Shown: positions 1-8,432 of the stretch, piece after piece | Layout: every line of letters begins with the position of its first letter | How positions within the stretch are numbered: the first letter of the stretch is position 1 | From: JBFLVN01 sp040758475 | GTDB taxonomy: Bacteria > JAGRBM01 | Direction of reading: 5' to 3' | Length of the DNA: 51,563 bases | Assembly: GCA_040758475.1 (NCBI GenBank) | Contig: JBFLVN010000001.1 | Coordinates: 1-51,563, forward strand | Program-made: the position numbers and the translations under genes | The notes under the pieces: generated by a model | What the model was told of the DNA's origin: nothing | The model's database searches: none | Seen by the model: the letters and a program-made list of their open reading frames with translations, nothing else

Positions 1-558
1 GAGCCCCGCCGGTAGTCCAATGGATAAAGCCGTTACCGGCAAACCGATGGCGGCGGCACAGGCGGGGTCCATCACCCACAGGAGAAGCATCCGGCGGAAG
101 AGTGAAACGGCCGTGAAGACGGCCGCGGCGATCACCAGAAATATCCAGACGTCCACTGGCGTAGCCCCCAGAAGGGTGGAGGACGCAAGGCGGTGGATTT
201 CTTCCGTTCCATGGGGGCTCTTGGCGAGAAGGAGGACGGAGAGGCCCCCGGCGGAGAGGAAAATCCAGCCCGTCACGGCTTCGCGGCTTTCCCGGCCCTC
301 GCCTCCTCCCCGCTCCCCCGCGAGGGAGGCGGCGATGGAAAAAAGCGAGGCCCAGGCGGCGGCGAGGATTTCCGAATCGCTCACCAGGAGGGAAAGAGCA
401 ATTCCCAGGACGGAAGCCTGGGCGACGGCGGCTCCAAGAAAAATCTGCTCCCGCGCGACGACGAAGACGCCAAGAACTGAAAGGGTCAGAGCGGCAAGCC
501 ACCCCGAGAGGTAACTGGCGGCAAAAAGATCCCAGGAGGAGAGGAAGGAAGTAATCAT
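1..558 (-). CDS. znuB: Zn/Mn ABC transporter permease, ABC-3 family (partial, 3' end outside window)
   Basis: Reading the minus strand from the ATG at 558 gives 186 open codons that run off the left edge, so the C-terminal part is missing. The translation begins MITSFLSSWDLF and has long hydrophobic stretches (LAALTLSVLGVFVVA, IFLGAAVAQASVLGIALSLLV, VWIFLVIAAAVFTAVSLF), as expected for the polytopic ABC-3/ZnuB permeases that form the membrane channel of metal importers. The start overlaps the stop of the ATPase gene in an ATGA arrangement, so the two are translationally coupled, and the operon order is binding protein, ATPase, permease. The metal (Zn or Mn) cannot be decided from the sequence; the symbol is by family and context. 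Confidence 0.8.
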   Translation of the reverse strand, partial: MITSFLSSWDLFAASYLSGWLAALTLSVLGVFVVAREQIFLGAAVAQASVLGIALSLLVSDSEILAAAWASLFSIAASLAGERGGGEGRESREAVTGWIFLSAGGLSVLLLAKSPHGTEEIHRLASSTLLGATPVDVWIFLVIAAAVFTAVSLFRRMLLLWVMDPACAAAIGLPVTALSIGLPAGL

Positions 559-1280
559 GCTATCCCCTCCACCGCTACTGGATGGCCATAAGCGGTTTCC
601 AGGTGCCTTGGCTCAAGGACTTCGCTTGCGGGGCCCGTAACTGCCTTCCCGTTTGCGAAGAGCGCGGCGTGGGTCCCCATCTGGTGGGCGACCGAAAGGT
701 CGTGGCAGACGAAGAGGATCGTCACGTCCCCTTTGCCGTGCAGCGACCGGAGGACTTCCAGGAACGCCGCCTGGGAAGAGAGATCGAGCCCGGCCGTGGG
801 TTCGTCCAGGATCAGGACGGTGGGGTGCCGGATGAGGGCCCGGGCAAGGAGCGCCCGCTGCCGCTGCCCGCCCGAAAGGGACCAGTAACCGCGGGCATCC
901 ATTCCCGAAAGATTCGTTCGGGCGAGAGCTTCCTCAAGGAGATGCTCGCGGCCGGACAGTGGCGGCTTGGTTCCAGCGAGTCCAAGAGAGATAAATTCCC
1001 TCACCGTCGTCGGCAGGGCAGGGCTCATCTCGCATCGTTGGGGCACGAAACCCACGCGCTCCTTTTGGAAGAGTTCGGGCTCGCGGAAGAGCGTCCCTCC
1101 CATCGGCGGCAGGAGTCCCAGGATGGTTTTGACGCAGGTGGTCTTCCCGTGCCCGTTAGGCCCCACGAAGAACCAGAACTCTCCCTCCCGGATTTCCAGG
1201 TCCAGGTTTTCAACGACCGGGTAGCGGCCATAACCCAGGGAAAGCCCGGAGGCGCGGATGAGGATTTGGCGGGTGCTCAT
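555..1280 (-). CDS. znuC: Zn/Mn ABC transporter ATP-binding protein
   Basis: A 241-residue ABC ATPase that powers metal import through the adjoining permease. Walker A GPNGHGKT is at residues 40-47, the Q-loop lies near residue 81 (VPQR), the ABC signature LSGGQ at 135-139, Walker B VLILDEP at 155-161, and an H-loop VCHD follows. Its size is normal for ZnuC/MntB-type subunits. Both ends overlap neighbours by ATGA: its ATG overlaps the stop of the binding-protein gene at 1277-1280, and its stop overlaps the permease start. The three genes therefore form one tightly coupled unit. Family assignment is secure; the substrate is inferred from the binding protein. Confidence 0.93.
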   Translation of the reverse strand: MSTRQILIRASGLSLGYGRYPVVENLDLEIREGEFWFFVGPNGHGKTTCVKTILGLLPPMGGTLFREPELFQKERVGFVPQRCEMSPALPTTVREFISLGLAGTKPPLSGREHLLEEALARTNLSGMDARGYWSLSGGQRQRALLARALIRHPTVLILDEPTAGLDLSSQAAFLEVLRSLHGKGDVTILFVCHDLSVAHQMGTHAALFANGKAVTGPASEVLEPRHLETAYGHPVAVEGIA

Positions 1281-2290
1281 AAACCCCCTCCGAGCGCCTT
1301 GGCTGTTTGCCTCACGTTGTAATCGACCATCTGCAAATAACTCTCCGTCCCGGGGCGCGATCCCACTTGATTAGCAAGCTCCGCGACCCGGGCCCCCGTG
1401 TTTTCCGATACGAAGCGGGCGTGGCGGGGATCGAAGTAGGCGCTCGTGAGGATCGCGCCGGACTTCTCCGCCTTCATTCGCTCGACGAGCCCGGCCAGGT
1501 GCCTGGCCGTGGGGGGGACGCCGGGCTTGGGCTCGAGGTGTCCCACGACCACAAGCCCGAAGCGCCTGGCGAAGTAGGGCCAAAGGTCGTGGTCGGTGAC
1601 GATCTTCGACCCGTAGTAAGGAGAGAGGGCGCCAAGCCAACCCTGGAGTTTATCCCCCAAAGCCCCCGGCCCTTCCGCCGCGTAGCGCTGGGCTATTTCT
1701 TCCGCGTCCGGTGCGGCAGCGAGGGATTCTCCCAACAATGCAGAGAGAATTTCCTTGCGGGACGCTTCGTAGTTCGCCTCGAACCCGGCCCGGTTTTCCG
1801 GCGAAAGCATTCCCAGGCGGTCGCGGATCAGGCGGGCCACCCGCAGGCCCTCCAGGGGATCGAGGAGGTAGTGGGGGTTTCCCCCCGCGTGGACGTCTCC
1901 CATGGAACGGTCGACGGGGCCGGTGGGAACTCCCAAGGGGACGAGCCCTTCGCTGGCGTCGAGGAAGCCCGGGTTTCCCGGAAGCACTTTCCCGTTGCGG
2001 GCGCTTTGGAGGAGAAGCGGCGCCCAGCCGATTTCCAGTTCGAGCCCCACTTGCAGGTAAAGATCGCACCGGGAGAGGGCTTTGATGAAACTGGGCCGGG
2101 CTTCGACGAAGTGTGGGTCTTCCACTCCCTTGGCGAAGACGGTCACCTCGACTTGAGCGCCGCCCACTTCCCGGGCGATGGCCCCCAGGTCCGGAACCGT
2201 GGCACAAATTCGGAGTGGAGAAGCCTGTGCCGCCGCCGTACCAAGCAAAGCGGTGATGAACGTGGTGATCGTGCAAAGGAATTTTTTCAT
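1277..2290 (-). CDS. znuA: Periplasmic metal-binding protein of Zn/Mn ABC importer (ZnuA family)
   Basis: A 337-residue cluster A-I solute-binding protein that captures divalent metal in the periplasm. Residues 1-23 form a signal peptide (MKKFLCTITTFITALLGTAAAQA). Likely metal ligands typical of the family are visible: the His in EDPHFVE near residue 60, the His in GNPHYLLDP near 140, the His in VTDHDLWPYFARRFG, and the Asp in SAYFDPRHARFV. The His-rich acidic loop that marks many ZnuA proteins is short or absent here, so Mn or another metal is possible. The gene follows the outer-membrane barrel gene by 10 bp and overlaps the ATPase gene by 4 bp. Confidence 0.9.
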   Translation of the reverse strand: MKKFLCTITTFITALLGTAAAQASPLRICATVPDLGAIAREVGGAQVEVTVFAKGVEDPHFVEARPSFIKALSRCDLYLQVGLELEIGWAPLLLQSARNGKVLPGNPGFLDASEGLVPLGVPTGPVDRSMGDVHAGGNPHYLLDPLEGLRVARLIRDRLGMLSPENRAGFEANYEASRKEILSALLGESLAAAPDAEEIAQRYAAEGPGALGDKLQGWLGALSPYYGSKIVTDHDLWPYFARRFGLVVVGHLEPKPGVPPTARHLAGLVERMKAEKSGAILTSAYFDPRHARFVSENTGARVAELANQVGSRPGTESYLQMVDYNVRQTAKALGGGL

Positions 2291-2300
2291 GGCCGTGCTC

Positions 2301-3623
2301 CTAGTACTGGTGGGGCGGATGAGAGCCGATGAGGAATTCGACGCCGGTCCACACTGAGTGGGCGTTTTTCCCCGAAGGGGCCGAGAGGGCGAGGTGGGCG
2401 GCCCGGTCGAAGTTGTACTGGAGCCTTAGGCGAAGGAATTCCGAGGGGTGCCAGACCAGGATGGGCGAGAGGCGGTGGCGGTTGTCCCGGAAAGGGTCCT
2501 CGGAGCGGGGGACGACGGTGCCACCCAGCGTATCGACGCCCTCTTCCTTGCCGGTGGCGTATTCGTAGCGGAATCCGGCCGCCCAGCCGGTGTGGAATCC
2601 CCACAGTCCCTGGGCGTAGAAGCCGTAGTCGTGAAGGGTTTCTTCCGGGACCACCGGGGAAGCCACGGCGGCCGATTCGTAGGACCGGCCCGCGAACTCC
2701 CCTTCCAGGATGAAGAACGGCCAGCCTTTGGCTCCGCCGGGGCGCCACTTCAAAACGAGATCGGCGCCGTAAATCCAGGTGCGCGTGTTCTCGGAAGTGC
2801 CGTTGGGGCCAGCGAGGCCCGAGAGGCCAAGTTGCACGGAAACGTCGTCCGTGAGATCGCCGGCGTTGACGAGACGGGCGAGGTAGACGAGATCGCCCAA
2901 ATCCTTCACCCGGGCGTTTACGTTGTCGCGCCCGCCCACGCCCGCGCCTTCCTCCTCTTCGCCAAGGAAGCTCACCATCGTTTCTCCGTTGGCGTTCTGG
3001 GTACTGAGAACGAGTTCGGAAGACCAGGGAACGGGAATCAGCCAGGAAACCCGGGCCCCCGGGCCCCGCTGGCCGTCGGGGCCGAAGAGCCGGGAGAGGA
3101 TGAGGGGCTGGTCCTGCCAGTGCCAGGCGTGGGGGTGCAAGGGGTTCGTGCGGCCGAATTCGGTGAAGAACTGGCCGGCTTTGACTTGCAGGCCCCAGGG
3201 AAGCTGCTGGCTCGTGAGGAAGGCTTCTTCGAGTTCAATGATCGTCTCGCCGTCCTCAATGAAGAGAATGATGTGTCCTTCCCCGCGCACGTAGGGGTCG
3301 ACCGCCCCGGTGAGCGATAATTCGGCCTGCTGGAGAGTGAATCCCCGGCGCTTGGGGTCGTGGCCACCCCCCTGGAGCTCTTCAATGGAAGGGTTTTCTT
3401 CCGTGGACCAGCCCGCCGCGAGGAGGGCGTCCAGGGAAATATCGATGAGCCGGACTTTTTTGGTGCCCGAGTACATCGACAAGAGGTCCGAAGGCCTGGA
3501 AGTTTCGGGAGGGGGACCGGTTGGCGTCCCCTGGTCTTGGGCGAAGGTATAAGAATTCGAAGCGGAGAAAAGACACGCGCTGGCCGCCAGGAGGCTGAGC
3601 GCGCGAGAGATTTCGCGGTTCAT
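2301..3623 (-). CDS. Outer-membrane beta-barrel (porin-like) protein linked to the metal importer
   Basis: A protein of about 440 residues with a signal peptide (MNREISRALSLLAASACLFSASNSYTFAQ) and, after it, alternating amphipathic strands rich in aromatic and charged residues, ending in an aromatic residue (PPHQY). This pattern fits an outer-membrane beta-barrel. The ATG at 3623 is preferred over an upstream in-frame ATG (3695) because AAGGAG lies 7 nt before it and a signal peptide begins there. Similar barrels accompany zinc ABC operons in many proteobacteria, where they are thought to admit metal through the outer membrane; the same role is inferred here from position. A 20-bp palindrome sits just before the ribosome-binding site. 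Confidence 0.75.
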   Translation of the reverse strand: MNREISRALSLLAASACLFSASNSYTFAQDQGTPTGPPPETSRPSDLLSMYSGTKKVRLIDISLDALLAAGWSTEENPSIEELQGGGHDPKRRGFTLQQAELSLTGAVDPYVRGEGHIILFIEDGETIIELEEAFLTSQQLPWGLQVKAGQFFTEFGRTNPLHPHAWHWQDQPLILSRLFGPDGQRGPGARVSWLIPVPWSSELVLSTQNANGETMVSFLGEEEEGAGVGGRDNVNARVKDLGDLVYLARLVNAGDLTDDVSVQLGLSGLAGPNGTSENTRTWIYGADLVLKWRPGGAKGWPFFILEGEFAGRSYESAAVASPVVPEETLHDYGFYAQGLWGFHTGWAAGFRYEYATGKEEGVDTLGGTVVPRSEDPFRDNRHRLSPILVWHPSEFLRLRLQYNFDRAAHLALSAPSGKNAHSVWTGVEFLIGSHPPHQY

Positions 3624-3633
3624 GAAAGACTCC

Positions 3634-3653
3634 TTGCCGGAGTGTTCCGGCAA
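3634..3653. promoter_or_regulatory. Perfect 8-bp inverted repeat at the ribosome-binding site of the metal-barrel gene
   Basis: TTGCCGGA-GTGT-TCCGGCAA: two perfect 8-bp arms and a 4-base loop. On the transcript strand it forms a stable hairpin ending directly before the AAGGAG of the outer-membrane protein gene. It could be a repressor operator or an RNA hairpin that affects translation. It does not look like the AT-rich Zur box of enterobacteria. Confidence 0.5.
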
Positions 3654-3734
3654 ACGGTTTTGGTTGCGGCGGAGAGCCGGACAGCTCCCGCGCAACGGGA
3701 TGAATTTTCGGGATTTGAAGGGCTAGATCAGGAA

Positions 3735-4088
3735 CTAAAGAGGCGGGCCGCGGGTGGCGCGGGTCGTTCTATCGATCCCCCTCCGGTGGGAAACGGGGAA
3801 TTCGGTAAGGCGGACCGGCGTTCCTTGCAAAAGCGGAACGCCAAAGCCGTTCTGAAAAACCGCTGGCGAGTGATGGAGAACCTGGCAGAGGGTGCAGTGG
3901 GAGACGTCCTGGTGAAGGGGCGTCTCTCCAGAAGGCGAGACCGTTCCAGAGGGAGCGGACGGGGCCGACGCTCCCCAGGGAGCGAGTTCGCTGGCGTGTT
4001 CCCAGGCGTGGAGGAGCGGCGTCGCGAAAGTCGCGAGGAGGGCGAGGAGGCCTAACAGCCGGAATCTTTTGTTCGCATGCGAAGACAT
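3735..4088 (-). CDS. Small exported His/Cys protein, DUF2946-like
   Basis: About 117 residues from the ATG at 4088 (an upstream in-frame ATG at 4142 is less likely). A basic start followed by LLGLLALLATFATPLLHAW looks like a signal peptide or single membrane anchor. The mature part holds a compact metal-binding-like motif, SHCTLCQVLHH, and is otherwise low in complexity and Pro/Arg-rich. This resembles DUF2946-type small proteins, which often lie next to metal-transport genes. It reads into the outer-membrane barrel gene about 110 bp downstream, so a role in metal handling or sensing is plausible but inferred. No enzyme motif is seen. Confidence 0.55.
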   Translation of the reverse strand: MSSHANKRFRLLGLLALLATFATPLLHAWEHASELAPWGASAPSAPSGTVSPSGETPLHQDVSHCTLCQVLHHSPAVFQNGFGVPLLQGTPVRLTEFPVSHRRGIDRTTRATRGPPL

Positions 4089-4148
4089 TCGCGATTCCAC
4101 CAGCAGAGGCCAAGAATTAATGGGCGAGGGACCGGAAGGCAAGAAAAA

Positions 4149-4697
4149 TCAGATCGCCTGCCTCAAAAACTCCTCTCGAAGCTGGGCGCTGTCCGCTAAA
4201 ACGCCCCGGAAGGCCGTCGTCACGACTCTGGCCGATTCCTTTTCGGGGCCCCGCGAATTGAGGCAGAGCTGAGTCGCCTCGACGCGGCAGGCCGCCCCTT
4301 TGGCCCCGAGGTGGGACATGAGGGCCTCGACGATCTGCTCGGTCATCCGCTCCTGGGTCTGAAGCCTTCGGGCGAAGCAATCGACGAGGCGGGCGAGGCT
4401 CGATAGTCCCGTCACGCCCTTGCCCGGCACGTAGGCCACCGCCGCTCTCCCGAAGAAGGGAAGGAGGTGGTGGCAACAGACGGAAGTAAAGGCGATGTCC
4501 CGGACGATGACGGTCTGGTCGCCCGGCGGGGCGAACTGGACCGAGAGGATTTTGGCCGGGTCCTGCTCGTAGCCGCAGAGCATCTGGGTGGGCCAGTCCC
4601 GGGCCACGATCTGGGGAAGGTCGCTCGCGATCGGGTCGCTTACGCCCGCGCCTTCGAGGAAAAGGCGCATGGCTTCTTCGATCTTTTTCTGGTTCAT
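4149..4697 (-). CDS. folE: GTP cyclohydrolase I
   Basis: 182 residues from the ATG at 4697 (a TTG directly before it is also open). The enzyme converts GTP to 7,8-dihydroneopterin triphosphate, the first step to folate, biopterin or 7-deazaguanines. Family motifs: SVCCHHLLPFFG (zinc Cys and His), GLSSLARLVDCFARRLQTQE, and the distal zinc Cys in LCLNSRGP. Two positions are unusual: the usual C-E-H-H is C-C-H-H, and the conserved M-R-G region reads NSRGP. The protein may therefore be a divergent enzyme. The QueD-type gene lies 21 bp upstream on the same strand, which points to 7-deazaguanine (queuosine) or pterin synthesis. Confidence 0.85.
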   Translation of the reverse strand: MNQKKIEEAMRLFLEGAGVSDPIASDLPQIVARDWPTQMLCGYEQDPAKILSVQFAPPGDQTVIVRDIAFTSVCCHHLLPFFGRAAVAYVPGKGVTGLSSLARLVDCFARRLQTQERMTEQIVEALMSHLGAKGAACRVEATQLCLNSRGPEKESARVVTTAFRGVLADSAQLREEFLRQAI

Positions 4698-4718
4698 CAA
4701 TTGGCCTGGAGAAACGGA

Positions 4719-5153
4719 TTAAAGCGCCTGGAGCTTGGGCCTCGGCGGATTGGTGTTGGTCTTTTCGAAAGGCTCGCTCGCCCGTTCGACGGCGGCCGCA
4801 TCGTCTTTTTCACCCCGGTAGATCGTGCAGGCGTCCCAGGTCTCGTAAAGCTTGATTTCGGAGAGCTCCGGGACCGCGGGTTTTAGCTGCTCCCAAATCC
4901 AGACGCTGATGGCCTCGCACGAGGGGAGGGGGATGAAATCGTTCAAAAAGCCGTGGTCGAGCTTTTCGAGGACCCGCTGCTGGACGTGGCGGCTCAAGTC
5001 GTCGAAATCGACGACCATGCCGGTTTTCACGTTCACGGGCCCCTCCACCGACACGAACAGGGTGTAGGAGTGGCCGTGGATGCGGCTGCAGAGCCCCTCG
5101 TGGTTGGGGATCTTGTGCGAGGCCTCGAAACGGAATTCCCTGGTAAGCCGCAT
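4719..5153 (-). CDS. queD: 6-carboxytetrahydropterin synthase / PTPS family
   Basis: 144 residues of the 6-pyruvoyl-tetrahydropterin synthase family, which acts on dihydroneopterin triphosphate, the product of the neighbouring FolE. Zinc ligands are the His in FEASHKI and the two His in HGHSY; the catalytic Cys is in GLCSRIHGH, and LDHGFLND and LYETWDA complete the active site. The start is well supported by AGGAGG 7 nt upstream. QueD (preQ0 pathway) is the usual bacterial role, but a pterin role cannot be excluded since queC, queE and queF are not in the window. Gene order queD-folE suggests one transcript. Confidence 0.87.
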   Translation of the reverse strand: MRLTREFRFEASHKIPNHEGLCSRIHGHSYTLFVSVEGPVNVKTGMVVDFDDLSRHVQQRVLEKLDHGFLNDFIPLPSCEAISVWIWEQLKPAVPELSEIKLYETWDACTIYRGEKDDAAAVERASEPFEKTNTNPPRPKLQAL

Positions 5154-5245
5154 GAAAGCCCTCCTAATGAAAACGGGGCGGCGAAGCGGGAGAGTCTAGT
5201 CCCTTGCGGGGGATGAGCCAACGGCGGACGCCCCTGCGTGGGAGA

Positions 5246-7270
5246 TCAGGGTTTTCCAGCGGCCACGAGCGGCACGGGTTCGCTTGCGGCCAGCAAGGCT
5301 TCGAGCTCGGGCCCTTCCAGATGTTCCTTTTCGAGGAGCCTGACCGAGAGGGCCAAGAGCCGGTCCTTGCGGCGCAGGAGGATTTCCCGGGCCGTTTCGC
5401 GGGCCTTGGCCACGATGGCCTGGGCTTCAGCGTCGATCAGATCGGCCGCCTTCTCGCCGTATTCCCCCTTCTGGGTGAGGCCGAGGAAGGGATTTCGTTC
5501 CTGTTCGTAGGAAAGGGGCCCCAATTTTTCGCTCATCCCGAAACGCATGACCATGGCCCGGGCGAGCTGGGTCGCGCGGGCGAGGTCGTCGGCCGCGCCC
5601 GTGGAAACGTCCCCGAAAACGACCTCCTCGGCGGTCCGGCCGCCAAGGAGCACCGCGAGCCTTGTTTCGAGTTCCTGCCGGGTGAGGAGGTAGCGGTCCT
5701 CCGTTGGCTGCTGCTGGGTGAACCCCAAAGCGCCGATGGATCTTGGAATGATGCTCACCTTGTGGACCGGATCGGCCCCGGGGAGGGAAGCCGCCACAAG
5801 GGCGTGGCCCGCTTCGTGGTGGGCGACGAGCTCTTTTTCCCGGCGGTTCATCACCCGCCCCTTGCGTTCCAAACCCGTCGTGATCCGGTCGAGGGCGGTT
5901 TCAAAATCCTCGTTCGATACTTGTTCGCGGCTTCGGCGGGCGGCGGCAAGCGCCGCTTCGTTGACGAGGTTCGCGAGGTCGGCGCCCACGAATCCCGGCG
6001 TCCGCCCTGCGAGCGAGCGGAGGTTTACTTCCGGGGCGAGCTTCACTTTGCGCACGTGGACGCGGAGGATCGCCTCCCGGCCGTTGATGTCCGGGCCGTC
6101 GATCATGATGGTCCGGTCGAAACGCCCCGGGCGCCGCAGGGCGGGATCGAGGACGTCGGGCCGGTTCGTGGCGGCGAGCAGAATGACGCCCGAGTTGGGC
6201 TCGAAGCCGTCCATTTCGGCCAGAAGCTGGTTGAGGGTCTGCTCCCGCTCATCGGCGCCTCCAATGGGATTGAGGCCGCGCTTCCCGCCCATGGAATCGA
6301 TCTCGTCCACGAAAACGATGCACGGGGCGGCCTTGTGGGCCTGGGCGAAGAGGTCGCGGACCCGGGCCGCGCCCACGCCCACGAACATTTCCACGAACTC
6401 GGAACCCGAGAGGCTGAAGAACGGAACCGCCGCTTCCCCGGCGACCGCGCGGGCGAGGAGCGTCTTGCCGGTACCGGGCGCGCCCGTGAGGAGTATACCC
6501 TTGGGAATCTTGGCCCCGAGGCGCGTGTAGCGGTCTGGGTTTTTGAGGAAATCGACCACTTCCCGGAGTTCCGCTTTCGCCTCGTCGATGCCGGCCACGT
6601 CGTCGAAGGTGACTTTCACCTCGTGTTCGGCGGCCATTCGGGCGCGGCTGCGGCCAAACGAAAGGATGCTGGCCCCGGGGCCGCCGCCGGCGAACATGCG
6701 CCGCACGAAGAAACTCCCGATGGCGAACGTGATCAGGATGAGCGCCAGGAGTGAGAAAATCTGTGAGAACCAGGTCGTCGAGAGTTCCCCTTCGTAGACG
6801 ACGCCGTGCTTGTCGAGAAGGGGGACGAGCTGCTCGTCCTCGGGGAGGCGTACGGTGCTGAAGCGGTCGGGGACGCGCGCCTTGAAGTCCCGGATGGCCT
6901 CCGGCACGAACCGTTCCGCTCCTGACGGCGGCACCTGAGGAGTTTCGGGTTCGGGGGGCGCGGGTGGAGGGACGAACTCGCCCGTGATGTGCTCGCCGGC
7001 GATGTGGACGCTCTTGATGCGCCCTTCGCTTACCGCTTTCTTGAATTCGCTGTAGGGGATTTGGACCGTGTTGCGCGTGATCCAGTACTGCTGGACCCAG
7101 AAGAGCGCCGTGAACAGGAGGAGAATCCAGATGAAGGGCGACCGGAACGGTCCCCGGGGCGGAAGGGGGCCCATGCCATCAGGCTCGCCCTTGGACGCCT
7201 TCTTGGGCTCCAACGGGCGCCTCGGAGACGGCGACGCGGCGTGGGTAAACTGGCGGCCCTCGGGCAGCAT
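5246..7270 (-). CDS. ftsH: ATP-dependent zinc metalloprotease FtsH
   Basis: A membrane-anchored AAA+ protease for quality control of membrane and regulatory proteins. From the ATG at 7270 it has 674 residues; the longer open frame to 7534 runs into the divergent gene and is rejected. TM1 is near residues 46-63, a roughly 105-residue periplasmic part follows, with an unusual Pro-rich stretch (PPPAPPEPETPQVPP), and TM2 is near 170-188. Walker A GAPGTGKT is at 263-270, Walker B IVFVDE at 318-323, the second region of homology ATNRPDVLDPALRRPGRFDR at 367-386, and the protease zinc site HEAGH at 485-489. All catalytic elements are present. Confidence 0.96.
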   Translation of the reverse strand: MLPEGRQFTHAASPSPRRPLEPKKASKGEPDGMGPLPPRGPFRSPFIWILLLFTALFWVQQYWITRNTVQIPYSEFKKAVSEGRIKSVHIAGEHITGEFVPPPAPPEPETPQVPPSGAERFVPEAIRDFKARVPDRFSTVRLPEDEQLVPLLDKHGVVYEGELSTTWFSQIFSLLALILITFAIGSFFVRRMFAGGGPGASILSFGRSRARMAAEHEVKVTFDDVAGIDEAKAELREVVDFLKNPDRYTRLGAKIPKGILLTGAPGTGKTLLARAVAGEAAVPFFSLSGSEFVEMFVGVGAARVRDLFAQAHKAAPCIVFVDEIDSMGGKRGLNPIGGADEREQTLNQLLAEMDGFEPNSGVILLAATNRPDVLDPALRRPGRFDRTIMIDGPDINGREAILRVHVRKVKLAPEVNLRSLAGRTPGFVGADLANLVNEAALAAARRSREQVSNEDFETALDRITTGLERKGRVMNRREKELVAHHEAGHALVAASLPGADPVHKVSIIPRSIGALGFTQQQPTEDRYLLTRQELETRLAVLLGGRTAEEVVFGDVSTGAADDLARATQLARAMVMRFGMSEKLGPLSYEQERNPFLGLTQKGEYGEKAADLIDAEAQAIVAKARETAREILLRRKDRLLALSVRLLEKEHLEGPELEALLAASEPVPLVAAGKP

Positions 7271-7361
7271 GACCGTTCTAATCTGAGGCTTGCACCATCC
7301 AAAGGCAAGGCACCATACTCCGGCCGCCCAGGGGGTCTGGGCCAAGGGAGGCTCTGCCGCC

Positions 7362-8417
7362 GTGGCGGAGATCGAGGGAAAACCAGGGAAAAGCGGCGCG
7401 CCCGCTCCATCCACTCCGAAAACGCGAAAACGCCTGCCCGCCAAGGGTGGGCGGTCCCGAAAGCACCGGGTGCTCGTGACCGGCGCCACGAGCCCGCTGG
7501 GCCGCAAGCTTTGCGAAAAACTTCTCTTCGACAAGGACGTCGAACTTGTTTGGGGGCTCTCTCGTTCGGAACTCCCGTACTATTTCAAGGACTTGGACCC
7601 CAAGCGTTTCGTTTTCAAGACCTGCGCGCCCTACAACGAGCGGCGCCTCGCGGAACTCTGCGCCAGCGAGGAGTTCCAGGCGGCGCGCATTGACACGATT
7701 GTCCACCTGGCCTTCCAGGTCGGACGCGCGGCGACGGACGCCCAGATCCAGGAATACAACCTTCGGGGAACCCAGAACCTGCTCAACATCGCCCGCGAAA
7801 CGGGCAGCATTCGGAAATTCGTCTTTCTCTCCAGCGCCAAGATCTACGACCTGCCCTCGGGGCACGTAGAGGCGCTCACGGAGGAGAGTCCCCTCAACAA
7901 GGACCCGGACGCCCCTCCTTACGTGAAGGATTTGCTCGAAGCGGAGGCTCTTTGCCTCGAACAGATGGGAAAGAAGAAAGGGCTCAAGGTCGTCGTCCTG
8001 CGCCCGTCTTTCGTCCTGGGGCGGAACATCCATTCCTTCTACAGCTATTACCTCGATTCCCCGGTCTGCCCGCGGATTCTGGGTTTCAACCCCGTGGTCA
8101 ACCTCGTCCATTCGGAGGACGTCGTCCGGGCGCTCCGGCTCGCGATCACGAAGGATGCGGAGGGCGTTTTCAATATTCCGGGGAAAGAGACGAAGACCCT
8201 CCTCGAATACATCAAGTGGTCAGGGGCGCGGACGATGCCGGTGCCCGAGGCCCTGATCGAGCCCCTCTGGCAAGGGGTCCGGCTGCTCCAGTTCAACCGC
8301 CATCCCTTCCCGTTCCGGTCGGATTGGCTCAAGCGCAACTGCGTCTTGTCGGGCGCGCGGGCGAAGGCCGAGCTCGGCTATCAGCCGGAGCATCACGTCA
8401 AGTTTGAAGAAGTATGA
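7362..8417 (+). CDS. NAD-dependent epimerase/dehydratase (extended SDR family)
   Basis: About 351 residues. The GTG at 7362 is chosen because AAGGGAGG lies 10 nt upstream; an in-frame ATG at 7290 would leave only 19 bp to divergent ftsH. A Rossmann fold is shown by VLVTGATSPLG near the N-terminus, the NNAG-like region VHLAFQVG, and the catalytic Ser region FLSSAKIYD. The expected YxxxK is not present: the region reads PPYVKDLLEAE, with Lys at Tyr+2 and Leu at Tyr+4. The protein may have altered catalysis or act mainly as a binding protein. Substrate unknown; sugar nucleotides and polyketide/lipid intermediates are typical for the family. Confidence 0.83.
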   Translation: MAEIEGKPGKSGAPAPSTPKTRKRLPAKGGRSRKHRVLVTGATSPLGRKLCEKLLFDKDVELVWGLSRSELPYYFKDLDPKRFVFKTCAPYNERRLAELCASEEFQAARIDTIVHLAFQVGRAATDAQIQEYNLRGTQNLLNIARETGSIRKFVFLSSAKIYDLPSGHVEALTEESPLNKDPDAPPYVKDLLEAEALCLEQMGKKKGLKVVVLRPSFVLGRNIHSFYSYYLDSPVCPRILGFNPVVNLVHSEDVVRALRLAITKDAEGVFNIPGKETKTLLEYIKWSGARTMPVPEALIEPLWQGVRLLQFNRHPFPFRSDWLKRNCVLSGARAKAELGYQPEHHVKFEEV

Positions 8418-8432
8418 AGAGCGCCGGAAGTC

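Noticed and set aside
20..514. A 164-codon plus-strand frame at the left edge
   Set aside because: The minus strand encodes the ABC-3 permease with clear membrane segments through the same bases.
1307..2332. A 341-codon open frame on the plus strand over the metal-binding protein gene
   Set aside because: Composition is that of a shadow frame (Gly/Arg/Glu-rich, no motif), and the minus-strand gene has a signal peptide and family motifs.
5204..6754. A 516-codon open frame on the plus strand
   Set aside because: It lies antisense over ftsH, whose catalytic motifs are all intact; such long shadow frames are common in GC-rich DNA and this one shows no recognisable domain.
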